Counted from the stretch's first letter, positions 26,396 to 35,337 are shown. The stretch: DNA of 64,000 nucleotides from Methylobacterium sp. 17Sr1-1 (GCF_003173775.1 NZ_CP029552.1:5343501-5407500), one strand, 5' to 3'. A program made the numbers and translations. The notes: generated from the letters alone by a model not told the origin.

Positions 26396-27385
26396 CTAGA
26401 GCGGCCGCTTCAGCGTCCGCGCCACGAGCCCGAGAATTCCCTCGCGGAACACCAGCACGCAGATCACGAACACGAAGCCCTGGATGATCGTCACCCAGGC
26501 GCCGAACTGGGCCAGGTAGTTCTCCATCGCGATGATGACGAAGGAGCCGAGAATCGGGCCGAACACCGTGCCCATGCCGCCGACGAGCGTCATCAGCACC
26601 ACCTCGCCCGACATCGACCAGTGCACGTCGGTCAGCGAGGCGAGCTGGAACACGATCGCCTTGGTCGAGCCGGCAAGGCCCGCCAGCGTGGTCGAGAGCA
26701 CGAACACCGCGAGCTTGTACTGGTTGGCGCGGTAACCGAGCGAGATCGCGCGGGGCTCGTTGTCGCGGATCGCCTTCAGCACCTGGCCGAACGGCGAGTG
26801 GATGATGCGGTAGATCAGCAGCAGCCCGAGGAAGAAAATCACCGCGACGAGCGCGTAGAGCACCCGGTCGTCGGCGAGGCTGATGACCCCGAACAGGTGG
26901 CCGCGCGGCACGGCCTGGATGCCGTCCTCGCCGCCGGTGAACTTCGCCTGCAGCGAGAAGAAGAACACCATCTGGGCGAGCGCCAGGGTGATCATCGAGA
27001 AGTAGATGCCCTGGCGCCGGATGGCGAGCGCCCCGAAGACGAGGCCCAGCAGCGCCGCCATGAGGGTACCGCCGAGGATCGCGAGCTCCGGGGTGAGGCC
27101 CCAGACCTTGGCGGTGTAGGCGGTGACGTAGCTCGCCATGCCGAAATAGGCGGCGTGGCCGAAGGAGAGCAGGCCGCCGTATCCGAGGAGCAGGTTGAAG
27201 GCCAGCGCGAACAGCGCGAAGCACAAAACCTTCATCAGGAAGACGGGATACAGGATGAAGGGCAGCACCGCGAGCAGGATCGCGATGATGACGAAGACGA
27301 GGCGGTGGAACGCCTTGGCGTCCCGGCCCTCGGGCAGGGCGGTGGCGATCGGGGTGGCGTCGGTGGACGCCGCGGCGGAGGACAT
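26396..27385 (-). CDS. livM: Branched-chain amino-acid-type ABC permease LivM
   Basis: A 329-residue inner-membrane permease. Family features include LGYGGLLSFGHAAYFGMASY, the LivM signature, FGALAIRRQGIYFSMITLAL and the coupling region SPFGQVLKAIRDNEPRAISL. A highly conserved GEVVLMTLVGGMGTVFGPIL is near the C-terminus. Ten or so hydrophobic segments are visible. It pairs with LivH and is the last gene of a six-gene operon. Family members move branched-chain amino acids, urea, short amides or aromatic acids. Confidence 0.93.
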   Translation of the reverse strand: MSSAAASTDATPIATALPEGRDAKAFHRLVFVIIAILLAVLPFILYPVFLMKVLCFALFALAFNLLLGYGGLLSFGHAAYFGMASYVTAYTAKVWGLTPELAILGGTLMAALLGLVFGALAIRRQGIYFSMITLALAQMVFFFSLQAKFTGGEDGIQAVPRGHLFGVISLADDRVLYALVAVIFFLGLLLIYRIIHSPFGQVLKAIRDNEPRAISLGYRANQYKLAVFVLSTTLAGLAGSTKAIVFQLASLTDVHWSMSGEVVLMTLVGGMGTVFGPILGSFVIIAMENYLAQFGAWVTIIQGFVFVICVLVFREGILGLVARTLKRPL

Positions 27386-27410
27386 CGTTGCGTTCCTTCA
27401 GGCGAGGCGG

Positions 27411-28298
27411 TCAGGCGGTGCGGCCGAACAGGCCGGCGGGCTTCACCAGCAGCACCAGCACCATGATGACGAAGATCACGGTCGAGGAGGCTTCCGGGTA
27501 GAACACCTTGGTCAGGCCCTCGATCAGCCCGAGGGTGAAGCCGGTGACGATCGAGCCGAGGATCGACCCCATGCCGCCGATCACCACGACCGCGAACACC
27601 ACGATGATGATGTCGGCGCCCATGTTCGGGTTCACCGAGTAGACCGGGGCGGCGAGCACGCCCGCGAAGGCGGCGAGCGCGACGCCGAAGCCGTAGGTCA
27701 GGGTCAGCAGCAGCGGCACGTTCACCCCGAAGGCCTGGACCAGGGTCGGGTTCTCGGTGGCGGCCCGCAGGTACGCGCCGAGCTTGGTCTTCTCGATCAC
27801 GAGCCAGGTGGCGATGCAGACGACGAGCGAGGCGACGACGACCCAGCCGCGGTAGTTCGGCAGGAACATGAAGGGCAGGCGCTGGCCGCCCGACAATTCG
27901 GAGGGGATCGCGTAGGGCAGGCCCGACACGCCGTACTCGTTGCGGAACAGGCCCTGGATGATCAGCGCCAGGCCGAAGGTCAGGAGCAGGCCGTAGAGGT
28001 GATCGAGCTTGTAGAGCCGCGAGATCAGGAGCCGCTCCAGGATCACCCCGAAGATGCCGACCACGATCGGCGCCAGCAGCAGCGCCCACCAGTAGCCGAG
28101 GCCGGCGTAGTTCAGCAGCATCCAGGCGACGAAGGCGCCCATCATGTACTGCGCGCCGTGGGTGAAGTTGATGATGTTCAACAGCCCGAAGATGATCGCC
28201 AGCCCGAGCGACAGGATGGCGTAGAACGAGCCGTTGATGAGGCCGAGCAGGAGCTGGCCGAAGAGCGCCTGCATGGGGACGCCGAGGATCGTGGGCAT
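27411..28298 (-). CDS. livH: Branched-chain amino-acid-type ABC permease LivH
   Basis: A 295-residue inner-membrane permease. Starts PTILGVPMQALFGQLLLGLI, with GSFYAILSLGLAIIFGLLNI and INFTHGAQYMMGAFVAW, both LivH hallmarks. KTKLGAYLRAATENPTLVQA is the coupling loop, and AVVVIGGMGSILGSIVTGF lies near the end. The ATG follows the binding-protein gene by 80 bases. LivM follows after 25 bases. It forms the channel with LivM and is driven by LivG/LivF. Confidence 0.93.
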   Translation of the reverse strand: MPTILGVPMQALFGQLLLGLINGSFYAILSLGLAIIFGLLNIINFTHGAQYMMGAFVAWMLLNYAGLGYWWALLLAPIVVGIFGVILERLLISRLYKLDHLYGLLLTFGLALIIQGLFRNEYGVSGLPYAIPSELSGGQRLPFMFLPNYRGWVVVASLVVCIATWLVIEKTKLGAYLRAATENPTLVQAFGVNVPLLLTLTYGFGVALAAFAGVLAAPVYSVNPNMGADIIIVVFAVVVIGGMGSILGSIVTGFTLGLIEGLTKVFYPEASSTVIFVIMVLVLLVKPAGLFGRTA

Positions 28299-28378
28299 GG
28301 GGTCTGGCGACTCACGTGGGGACCGGGCCGGGTTTGGGGAGGCCGGCGGCGCCCTCGCGCCTCCGGCCCAAACTTGAG

Positions 28379-29584
28379 CTAGCTCTTGTTCACCAGCGGG
28401 CAGTTGCCCTGGTTGAGCGGGCGGAACGCCTCGTTGCCGGGGATCGTCGCCAGCGTCTTGTAGAGGTCCCAGGGACCCTTCGACTCGGCCGGCTTCTTGA
28501 CCTCGAACAGGTACATGTCGTGGATCTTGCGGCCGTCGGGCCGGATGGTGCCCTTGCCGAAGAGCGGATCCTCGGTCGGGATCTCCTTCATCTTCGCCAC
28601 GACCTTGCCCCCGTCGGAGGCCGATTTCAGCGCCTCGACCGCCTTGAGGTAGTGGAGCACGCTGGCATAGACGCCGGCCTGCACCGCGGTCGGCTTCTTG
28701 CCGCCGGCCTGCTTGGCGAAGCGGTCGGAGAAGGTGCGGGTGCCGTCGTTGAGGTCCCAGTAGAACGGCTCGGTCAGGACCAGGCCCTGCGCGGTCTTCG
28801 TCGTCAGGGCGTGGATGTCCGAGGAGAAGATCAGCAGGCCGGCGATCGCCTGGCCGCCCTCGGTGATGCCGAACTCCGCCGCCTGCTTGATGGCGTTGAT
28901 GGTGTCGCCGCCGGCATTCGCCAGCCCGATCACCTTGGCGCCCGAGCCTTGAGCCTGGAGCAGGAAGGACGAGAAGTCGGCGGTCGGGAACGGGGTCTTG
29001 ACCGCGCCGATCACCTTGCCGCCGTTCTTGGTCACGACCTCGGTGGTGTCGCGCTGCAAGGCTTGGCCGAAGGCGTAGTCGGCGGTGAGGAAGAACCAGG
29101 TGGTGCCGCCGCGCTTGACCATGGCGCCGCCGGTGCCGTTGCCGAGCGCCACCGTGTCGTAGGTCCAGTGCACGGTGTTGGGCGAGCATTGCGGCCCGGT
29201 CAGGTCGGCGGTGCCGGCGCCCGAATTGACGAAGGCCTTGTTCTTCTCGCGGGTGACCTGGTTGATGGCGAGCGCCACCGACGAGGTCGGCACGTCGAAG
29301 ATCGCATCGACGCCGTCGCGGTCGTACCATTGCCGGGCGATCGAGGCGCCGACATCCGGCTTGTTCTGGTGGTCGGCGGCGACGATCTCGACCTTCAGGC
29401 CCTTCTCGGCGGCCTTGAAGTCTTCCACCGCCATCCGGGCGGCGGCGACGGAGCCCTCGCCCGAGATGTCGGCGTAGACGCCCGAGCGGTCGTTCAGCAC
29501 GCCGATCTTCACCGGCGTCTGCGCCAGCGCCTGGACACTGGCTGCGGCGCAGAGCGCGCTGGCGAGCAACAACCGTTTCAGCAT
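28379..29584 (-). CDS. LivK-type periplasmic binding protein, paralogue 2
   Basis: A 401-residue class I periplasmic binding protein. Signal peptide KRLLLASALCAAASVQALAQ, then TPVKIGVLNDRSGVYADIS, the ligand-binding core of this subfamily, and KAVIGLANAGGD-like and FSSDIHALTTKTAQGLVLTE stretches. The ATG used has GGGAGG ten bases upstream; an apparent longer frame starts without family character. It is a close paralogue of the protein encoded just upstream, agreeing over most of its length but with different flank and loop residues. Ligand unknown; the pair may broaden specificity. Confidence 0.92.
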   Translation of the reverse strand: MLKRLLLASALCAAASVQALAQTPVKIGVLNDRSGVYADISGEGSVAAARMAVEDFKAAEKGLKVEIVAADHQNKPDVGASIARQWYDRDGVDAIFDVPTSSVALAINQVTREKNKAFVNSGAGTADLTGPQCSPNTVHWTYDTVALGNGTGGAMVKRGGTTWFFLTADYAFGQALQRDTTEVVTKNGGKVIGAVKTPFPTADFSSFLLQAQGSGAKVIGLANAGGDTINAIKQAAEFGITEGGQAIAGLLIFSSDIHALTTKTAQGLVLTEPFYWDLNDGTRTFSDRFAKQAGGKKPTAVQAGVYASVLHYLKAVEALKSASDGGKVVAKMKEIPTEDPLFGKGTIRPDGRKIHDMYLFEVKKPAESKGPWDLYKTLATIPGNEAFRPLNQGNCPLVNKS

Positions 29585-29782
29585 CAAACATCCTCCCTGA
29601 TGACACCGCCCGCACGCGGCGGCGAAGCGACTTTCGGCTGTCCGGGCGGGCTTGGCGTCGCTCAAGGAGCGCCGCACCCGCTTCTCGTGCGGGGCCTTGC
29701 CGGCCCCCTTTCCGACGAACCCGCGGGGCGCGGTTCCGTCCGTTCCCGCATCATGGTCGCGGCCGGGGCCGACGACCGCGCT

Positions 29783-31015
29783 TCAGGGCCTCGTCCCCTC
29801 CGCCTGCGCCGCCTTGACGACGAGCGGACAGCCGCCCTGGTCGAGGGGCCGGAACGCCTCGTTGCCGGGAATCGTCGCGAGCACCCGGTAGAGGTCCCAC
29901 TCGCCCTTCGATTCGGCCGGCTTCTTGACCTCGAACAGGTACATGTCGTGGATCTTGCGGCCGTCGGGCCGGATGGTGCCCTTGCCGAAGAGCGGATCTT
30001 CGGTCGGGATCTCCTTCATCTTCGCCACGACCCGGCGACCGTCGTCGCGCGACCGCAGGGCCGACACGGCCTTGAGATAGTGCAGCACGCCGGCATAGAC
30101 CCCGGCCTGGGCGGCGGTGGGCTTGCGGCCGCCGAACCGGCGGGCGAACCGGTCGGAGAAGGCGCGGGTAGCGTCGTTGAGGTCCCAGTAGAACGGCTCG
30201 GTCAGGACCAGGCCCTGGGCCACCTTCGGGGTGAGGGAGTGGATGTCGGAGGAGAAGATCAAGAGGCCGGCCAGCGCCTGGCCGCCCTCCGTCACCTTCA
30301 GCCGCGCCGCCTCGCGCACCGCCCCGATCGTGTCGCCGCCGGCATTCGCCAGCCCGATCACCTTGGCGCCGGACGCCTGCGCCTGGCGCAAGGCGGGCGC
30401 GAAGTCCGAGGCCGGGAACGGCGTCTTGACGCTGCCCAGCACCGTGCCGCCGTTGCGCAGGATCAACGCCGTGGTGTCGCGCTGCACCGCCTCGCCGAAG
30501 GCGTAGTCGGCGGTGACGAAGAACCAGGTGGTGCCGCCGCGCTTGACCATGGCGCCGCCGGTGCCGTTCGCGAGCGCCACGGTGTCGAAGGTCCAGTGCA
30601 CGGTGTTGGGCGAGCAGTCCGGCCCGGTGAGGTCGGCGGTGCCGGCGCCGGAATCGACGAAGACCTTGTTCCTCTCGCGGGTGACCTGGTGGACGGCGAG
30701 CGCCACCGAGGAGGTCGGCACGTCGAAGATCGCGTCCACCCCCTCCCGGTCGTACCAGACGCGGGCGAGCGCCGCCCCCACGGCTGGCTTGTTCTGGTGG
30801 TCGCCGGCCACGATCTCCACCGCGAGATCGTGGCCGAGCGGGCGGAAATCCTCCACCGCCATGCGGGCGGCGACGACCGAGCCCTCGCCCGAGATGTCGG
30901 CGTAGACGCCCGAGCGGTCGTTCAGCACGCCGATCTTCACCGGCGTTCCGGCCATGGCTGCCACGCTCGAGGCGAGGCCCGCCAGGAGGGCCGCGAGGAG
31001 GACCCGCACCCGCAT
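29783..31015 (-). CDS. LivK-type periplasmic binding protein, paralogue 1
   Basis: A 410-residue class I binding protein. Signal peptide RVRVLLAALLAGLASSVAAMA, then the same TPVKIGVLNDRSGVYADIS as the adjacent paralogue. A conserved YDREGVDAIFDVPTSSVALA and the terminal YRVLATIPGNEAFRPLDQ also match. The ATG at 31015 overlaps the livF stop (TGATG), so translation is coupled; a GTG three bases earlier is possible. The two paralogues probably feed one LivHMGF transporter. The 198-base gap to the second copy has no clear terminator. Confidence 0.92.
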   Translation of the reverse strand: MRVRVLLAALLAGLASSVAAMAGTPVKIGVLNDRSGVYADISGEGSVVAARMAVEDFRPLGHDLAVEIVAGDHQNKPAVGAALARVWYDREGVDAIFDVPTSSVALAVHQVTRERNKVFVDSGAGTADLTGPDCSPNTVHWTFDTVALANGTGGAMVKRGGTTWFFVTADYAFGEAVQRDTTALILRNGGTVLGSVKTPFPASDFAPALRQAQASGAKVIGLANAGGDTIGAVREAARLKVTEGGQALAGLLIFSSDIHSLTPKVAQGLVLTEPFYWDLNDATRAFSDRFARRFGGRKPTAAQAGVYAGVLHYLKAVSALRSRDDGRRVVAKMKEIPTEDPLFGKGTIRPDGRKIHDMYLFEVKKPAESKGEWDLYRVLATIPGNEAFRPLDQGGCPLVVKAAQAEGTRP

Positions 31016-31761
31016 CACACGCCGAGATAGGTGTGCAGCTTGTCGATGTTGGCGTCGAGTTCGGCGTTCGGGATCATGTCGATCACCCGGCCCTGCTCGA
31101 CCACGAAGTGCCGGTCGGCCACGGTCTGGGCGAAGCGGAAGTTCTGCTCCACCAGGACGATCGTGTAGCCCTCGGTCTTCAGCCGGGCGATGGTGCGGCC
31201 GATCTGCTGCACGATGACCGGGGCGAGGCCCTCGGTCGGCTCGTCGAGCAGGATCAGCTTGGCGCCGGTGCGCAGGATGCGGCCGATGGCGAGCATCTGC
31301 TGCTCGCCGCCCGAGAGCTTGGTGCCCTGGCTGCCCGAGCGCTCCTTGAGGTTCGGGAACAGGGTGTAGATCTGCTCCACCGTCATCCCGCCGGGCTTCA
31401 CCCGCGGTGGCAGCATCAGGTTCTCGTAGACCGACAGGCTCGAGAAGATGCCGCGCTCCTCCGGCACGTAGCCGAGGCCGAGCTTGGCGATGTTGCGCGA
31501 GGCCATGCCGATGGTCTCGGTGCCGTCGTAGCGGATCGAGCCTTTCCGCTTGCCCAGGATGCCGATGATGGCGCGGAGCGTCGTGGTCTTGCCGGCGCCG
31601 TTGCGGCCGAGCAGCGTCACCACCTCGCCGGGCTTCACGTCGAAGCTGATGCCGTGCAGCACGTGGCTCTCGCCGTACCAGCCCTCGAGCCCCTGGATCG
31701 CCAGGAGGGGGGCGGCGCCCGCGCCCGCCGCGACCGGCTTCGTCATCACCGCCTCAGCCAT
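31015..31761 (-). CDS. livF: Branched-chain amino-acid-type ABC ATPase LivF
   Basis: A 248-residue cytoplasmic ATPase. Walker A LGRNGAGKTTTLRAIIG, Q-loop and GYVPEERGIFSSLSVYENL, signature KLSGGEQQMLAIGRIL, Walker B LILLDEPTEGLAPV, and the closing VVEQGRVIDMIPN. The preferred ATG (31761) overlaps the livG stop by eight bases; a start 24 bases further upstream is also open. It pairs with LivG to power LivHM. Confidence 0.93.
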   Translation of the reverse strand: MAEAVMTKPVAAGAGAAPLLAIQGLEGWYGESHVLHGISFDVKPGEVVTLLGRNGAGKTTTLRAIIGILGKRKGSIRYDGTETIGMASRNIAKLGLGYVPEERGIFSSLSVYENLMLPPRVKPGGMTVEQIYTLFPNLKERSGSQGTKLSGGEQQMLAIGRILRTGAKLILLDEPTEGLAPVIVQQIGRTIARLKTEGYTIVLVEQNFRFAQTVADRHFVVEQGRVIDMIPNAELDANIDKLHTYLGV

Positions 31762-32560
31762 GACCGGCTCCGATATAGGCCTCAACCACGCGGGGATCCT
31801 TCGACACGGTGGCGTAATCGCCCTCCGCCAGCACCTGGCCGCGCGCCAGCACGGTGATGCGGTCGGAGAGCGAGGCGACGACCGAGAGGTTGTGCTCGAC
31901 CATCAGGATGGTGCGGTTCTTCGAGACCCGGCGGATCAGCGCCGCGGTCCGGTCGACGTCCTCATGACCCATGCCGGCCATCGGCTCGTCGAGGAGCAGC
32001 ATCTCGGGTTCGAGGGCGAGCGTCGTGGCGATCTCCAGCGCCCGCTTGCGGCCGTAGGAGAGCTCCACCGCCGGAATGTCGGCGAAATCGGAGAGGCCGA
32101 CCGCCTCGACCAGCTGCAGCGCCTCCTGGTTGAGCGCCCGCAGCACGGTCTCGGAGCGCCAGAAGTCGAAGGAGTCGCCGCGCTTGCGCCGCTGCAGCGC
32201 GATGCGGACGTTCTCCTTGACCGTCAGGTGCGGGAAGACCGCCGAGATCTGGAACGAGCGCACCAGGCCGAGCCGCGCCACGTCCGCCGGCTTCATGCCG
32301 GTGATGTCGCGGCCGTTGTAGCGGATCGAGCCCGCCGACGGCGTCAGGAACTTCGTCAGCAGGTTGAAGCAGGTGGTCTTGCCGGCGCCGTTCGGGCCGA
32401 TCAGCGCATGGATGGTGCCGCGCGTCACTTCGAGCGTCACGCCGTTCACGGCGCGAAAGCCCTTGAACTCCTTGGTCAGCCCTTCGGTGGACAGGACGAT
32501 GTCCTGGCCTTTGGCACCGGCGCGGGGCCGCTCCTCAACGTGGGTGGTCGGTTGGGCCAT
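31754..32560 (-). CDS. livG: Branched-chain amino-acid-type ABC ATPase LivG
   Basis: A 268-residue ATPase. Walker A IGPNGAGKTTCFNLLTKFL, LVRSFQISAVFPHLTVKEN typical of LivG, the signature ELSYGRKRALEIATTLALE, Walker B MLLLDEPMAGMGHEDVDR, and the LivG C-terminal end GQVLAEGDYATVSKDPRV. First gene of the operon livG-livF-two binding proteins-livH-livM, an order with ATPases first. An interrupted palindrome lies about 35 bases upstream of the start. Confidence 0.93.
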   Translation of the reverse strand: MAQPTTHVEERPRAGAKGQDIVLSTEGLTKEFKGFRAVNGVTLEVTRGTIHALIGPNGAGKTTCFNLLTKFLTPSAGSIRYNGRDITGMKPADVARLGLVRSFQISAVFPHLTVKENVRIALQRRKRGDSFDFWRSETVLRALNQEALQLVEAVGLSDFADIPAVELSYGRKRALEIATTLALEPEMLLLDEPMAGMGHEDVDRTAALIRRVSKNRTILMVEHNLSVVASLSDRITVLARGQVLAEGDYATVSKDPRVVEAYIGAGHG

Positions 32561-32592
32561 GTCGGCGCGTCACCCCTGCGTTTCCTCACTCG

Positions 32593-32616
32593 CGCTTATG
32601 CGCGTATCGCATAGCG
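32593..32616. promoter_or_regulatory. Operator-like palindrome upstream of livG
   Basis: TATGCG-CGTAT-CGCATA at 32597-32613 is a perfect 6-bp interrupted inverted repeat; extended to CGCTTATGCG / CGCATAGCG it is nearly perfect over 24 bases. It sits 33-56 bases upstream of the livG start, where the promoter of the operon must lie. Consistent with a dimeric regulator binding site; identity of the regulator unknown. Confidence 0.45.
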
Positions 32617-32683
32617 AAACAGCATGCCGCCGATGGAGTGTCAACGGGTTCGAGCCGCCCCCGCAAGGGGTGAACCGGGCTTG

Positions 32684-33778
32684 TCAGACCTTATTCACGG
32701 CCGGTTCCGGCTTGGGCGCCGGTTCGAGCAGCGCCCGCGCCGCCCGGGTGAGGGGTCGCTCGACGATGCGGTGCAGCAAGAGCGCGGCGAGGCCGGCGAG
32801 GACCAGCATCAGGACCGTCAGCGGGCCCGGCCCGAGCGGGGCCGCGAGGCCGGCGGCTTCGGCGACCACGCGCACGCCCCGTACGACGAAGGGATGAGCG
32901 AGATAGAGGGCGTAGGACGCGTCTCCCAGGAGGACGAACGGGCGCAAGCCGGCGCCGGCCGTCCCCGCCGGCCCGAGAGCCGCGGCCGCGACCAGTAACG
33001 CGGCCGGCCCGCCCCAGGCGAGGCAGCGGGGCAGGGCGGGCGCCTCGCCGGCCAGCGCCAGGACGGCGAGGCCGGCGATCGCCAGCGCGAGGCGCACGGG
33101 ACCCGGCAGGCGCCAGCCCTCCTGGCGCGCGAGGGCGAGCGCCGCCCCGCAGGCGAATTCGAGCACGATCGGGTCGCTCCAGAAGGCCGGTGCCACCGGC
33201 AGCGGCCCTGCCGCCTGCCCCAAGACGACGAGGCCGGCGAGGAGCGCGAGCACGGCGAGGACAGACCGCCGCGGCCCCAAGGGCAACGTGAGGGCGAAGA
33301 GTACGTAGAACGCCATCTCGTAGTTGAGCGTCCAGCCGAGGGAGTAGAGCGGCTGCACCGCCCCGTCGGCCCGGGCCATCGGCCAGAACAGGTACGAGGC
33401 GGCGAGGGCGGCCGGCCCCTCGGCGCCGGCGCCGAGGAGGCCCGGCCGGAGCAAGGCGAGGCCGAGGTAGAGCGTGGTGGCGAGCCAGTAGAGCGGCACC
33501 ACCCGGGCGATTCGGTGGGCGAGAAAAGTCCTCCGCGCGTCGGCCCGCCCGTGCAGGGGGGACGCCGCGTGCACGATGATGAAGCCGGAGATGACGAAGA
33601 ACACGTCGACCCCCGCCGGCCAGGGCAGCCAGGCCGCCGGCGCGTAAGGGATGCCCGCCCGGGCCGCGACGCCCGCGACCTCGAACTGCGCGTGGCCGGC
33701 CGCGACCATCAGGGCGGCGAGCGCCCGCAAGATCTGGATCAGCGGCAGCGAGGTGGGGCGTGTCACGGGAGGCCGCAT
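32684..33778 (-). CDS. Acyltransferase family 3 (OafA/YrhL-like) membrane protein
   Basis: A 364-residue integral membrane O-acyltransferase. SLPLIQILRALAALMVAAGH holds the R and H of the conserved RAxAxxxVxxxH-like motif; FFVISGFIIVHA and FLAHRIARVVPLYWLATTL are further family markers. About ten hydrophobic helices are visible. Such proteins acetylate or otherwise acylate surface polysaccharides, Nod factors or antibiotics on the periplasmic side. The gene stands alone between the liv operon and a DUF4142 gene. Substrate unknown. Confidence 0.87.
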   Translation of the reverse strand: MRPPVTRPTSLPLIQILRALAALMVAAGHAQFEVAGVAARAGIPYAPAAWLPWPAGVDVFFVISGFIIVHAASPLHGRADARRTFLAHRIARVVPLYWLATTLYLGLALLRPGLLGAGAEGPAALAASYLFWPMARADGAVQPLYSLGWTLNYEMAFYVLFALTLPLGPRRSVLAVLALLAGLVVLGQAAGPLPVAPAFWSDPIVLEFACGAALALARQEGWRLPGPVRLALAIAGLAVLALAGEAPALPRCLAWGGPAALLVAAAALGPAGTAGAGLRPFVLLGDASYALYLAHPFVVRGVRVVAEAAGLAAPLGPGPLTVLMLVLAGLAALLLHRIVERPLTRAARALLEPAPKPEPAVNKV

Positions 33779-34036
33779 CGCGTCCGCCCCGGACCGTCCG
33801 GGGCATGGAGGCGCTTCATACCGGAGGCGGCCGCCTCACGGCCAGGGGCGGGCGCCTCGAATGATGACGCAGCGGCGGGAACAATGTCCGCGAAAGCTCG
33901 TTGTCCAGCCCGAAAGCGTCCTGCCAAGAATGCATTCTATCGAGAATGATCTGGCCAAGGCGAGCTGCATAGACGGCTCGATGTTCGGCCGACGACCGAA
34001 CGTGATGCTCAAGAACAGAATTCCAGGAGATCAGAC

Positions 34037-34750
34037 ATGAAGAAGCTCGTTGCCCTGACCGGCCTCGCCGTTGCTCTCGCGACCCCCGCCTTCGCGCAGG
34101 TCGGTGGCTTCAACGGGTTCCGCTCGATGGCGCTGATGTCGAACGCGTTCGAGGTCAAGTCGAGCCAGATCGCCCTCGACAAGTCGCGCAACCCGCGCAT
34201 CCGCGAGTACGCCCGCGAGATGATCCGCGACCACCGCGCCGCCAACGTCGCCCTGCTCGGCGGCCGTGAGAACGTGGCTCGCGGCAACGGCGACGGCATC
34301 GGCGGCCTGGTCGAGGCGCCCTTCGCCATCGCGGGCGGGGCGGTCGGCGCGGCCACCGGTGCGGCGGCCGGCGTGGTCGGTGGCACCCTCCAGGGCGGCC
34401 CGGTCGGCGGCCTCCAGGGCCTCGGCACCGGCGCGGCTCGCGGCGCCCAGGTCGGCGCCAACGCGGTCGATTTCGACGGCGACGTGACCACCACGGCGGC
34501 CACCGGTGCGATCCCGCTCGGCCCGCAGCAGCAGGCGATGCTCGCCGAACTCGCCGAGACCCCGGCCGGCCCGGCCTTCGACCGCACCTACGCCCGCATG
34601 CAGGTGCAGGCCCACGGCATGACCGTCGCCAGCTACCAGGCCTACGCGCAGTCGGGCCCGAACCCGGCCCTGCGCTCCTACGTCCAGCAGGCCCTGCCGG
34701 TGATGCAGCATCACCTTGCGATGGCCCAGCGCCTGCCGGGCGCCCGCTGA
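34037..34750 (+). CDS. Secreted DUF4142 protein with glycine-rich insert
   Basis: A 237-residue exported protein. Signal peptide KKLVALTGLAVALATPAFA, cleaved before QVGG. The DUF4142 ferritin-like helical pattern is evident in SNAFEVKSSQIALDKSRNPR and IREYAREMIRDHRAANVALL, then in the C-terminal helices (FDRTYARMQVQAHGMTVASY; YVQQALPVMQHHLAMAQRL). Between them is a glycine-rich insert (GGAVGAATGAAAGVVGGTLQ) that could be a hydrophobic loop. AGGAGAT precedes the ATG. Family members are common in Rhizobiales; function unknown, possibly stress or envelope related. Confidence 0.85.
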   Translation: MKKLVALTGLAVALATPAFAQVGGFNGFRSMALMSNAFEVKSSQIALDKSRNPRIREYAREMIRDHRAANVALLGGRENVARGNGDGIGGLVEAPFAIAGGAVGAATGAAAGVVGGTLQGGPVGGLQGLGTGAARGAQVGANAVDFDGDVTTTAATGAIPLGPQQQAMLAELAETPAGPAFDRTYARMQVQAHGMTVASYQAYAQSGPNPALRSYVQQALPVMQHHLAMAQRLPGAR

Positions 34751-34778
34751 GCGTCGCGACCTAATGGTGTGACGGAGC

Positions 34779-34809
34779 GGCGGGCCGGAAAGCCCGCCGT
34801 TTCCGTTTG
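34779..34809 (+). terminator. Intrinsic terminator of the DUF4142 gene
   Basis: GGCGGGC (34779-34785) and GCCCGCC (34792-34798) form a perfect stem, extendable outward with ACGGA / TTCCGT, and are followed by GTTTCCGTTT. It lies about 30 bases after the stop codon. Confidence 0.8.
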
Positions 34810-34883
34810 GGCAGCGGCGCCGCCGGGGAAAGATCGATTGGCGTCGATTGATCGGGCGGCTCGTTGACCTTATGTTCAAAGGC

Positions 34884-35157
34884 GAGAGCCCGCGGATGGC
34901 GGTCCGCGAGCCCTCTTGTCAGTTAGACCTGCTCGCTACATGAGCCCAATCGTGATGGTCAGAGACCATCCGGTCGGGCTTTTCGCGATGGTGATGGTGA
35001 GCATCGGGAAGCCGATCACATCCTTCACCTCCTTCCCGGCCGTGCCTGCTCGACCCTTGCGGGTCTCGACGGCGGCCGGCGAGATCCGCCGCAAGCCCCG
35101 AGCGCCGCAGGGCCTTCGCAGCCGGGAAGGCATCGCCTGACGCAAGGAAACTAGCGC
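34884..35157 (-). ncRNA. Structured RNA unit A with embedded small ORF
   Basis: Read on the minus strand: a conserved GCGCTAG-TTCCTT start, a leader with closing helix P1 CCTTCCCGGC (35130-35121) with GCCGGGAAGG (35040-35031), 80 nt apart, enclosing three hairpins: P2 (GGCCCT/GGGGCT), P3 (GCGGCGG/CCGCCGT) and P4 (GACCC-GCAA-GGGTC, a GNRA tetraloop). The 3' strand of P1 includes the first four bases of the Shine-Dalgarno sequence. A 27-codon ORF and a 13-bp terminal hairpin (34884-34915) follow. All G-U pairs favour this strand. Unit B repeats the arrangement with compensatory changes. Whether it is a riboswitch, thermosensor or bifunctional sRNA is not known. Confidence 0.65.
34936..35019 (-). 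CDS. 27-residue small protein, copy A
   Basis: GTG start at 35019 preceded by AAGGAGGTGA (35034-35025), fully complementary to the 3' end of 16S rRNA, at good spacing. The peptide reads IGFPMLTITIAKSP then TGWSLTITIGLM: moderately hydrophobic, with LTITI repeated twice around a KSPTGW turn, suggesting a beta hairpin. It is identical in copy B; one synonymous base differs in 84. In copy A the frame stays open further upstream, but copy B has an in-frame stop eleven codons before the GTG, so the short form is the one shared. Could be a leader peptide rather than a product. Confidence 0.5.
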   Translation of the reverse strand: MIGFPMLTITIAKSPTGWSLTITIGLM

Positions 35158-35337
35158 TGGTCGGGCCGCTGTCTTCGCCGGAACTTCGCCGTTCCATGTG
35201 GGCGAACCCGGATTGTTGCGTCGTGCCGTTCCGAAGGGCATAGCGTCATTCGTCTATACCGCCACGCACGAGATCCATTCGCGAAAATCAGCTGGCACTG
35301 ATTGATCGGCGAGGCCGATGGCCCTACCTTCGACAGT

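Noticed and set aside
34936..35241. A longer protein reading through the leader of RNA unit A into the small ORF
   Set aside because: Unit B has an in-frame TGA eleven codons upstream of the GTG, and the leader shows RNA-type compensatory changes, not codon-type conservation.
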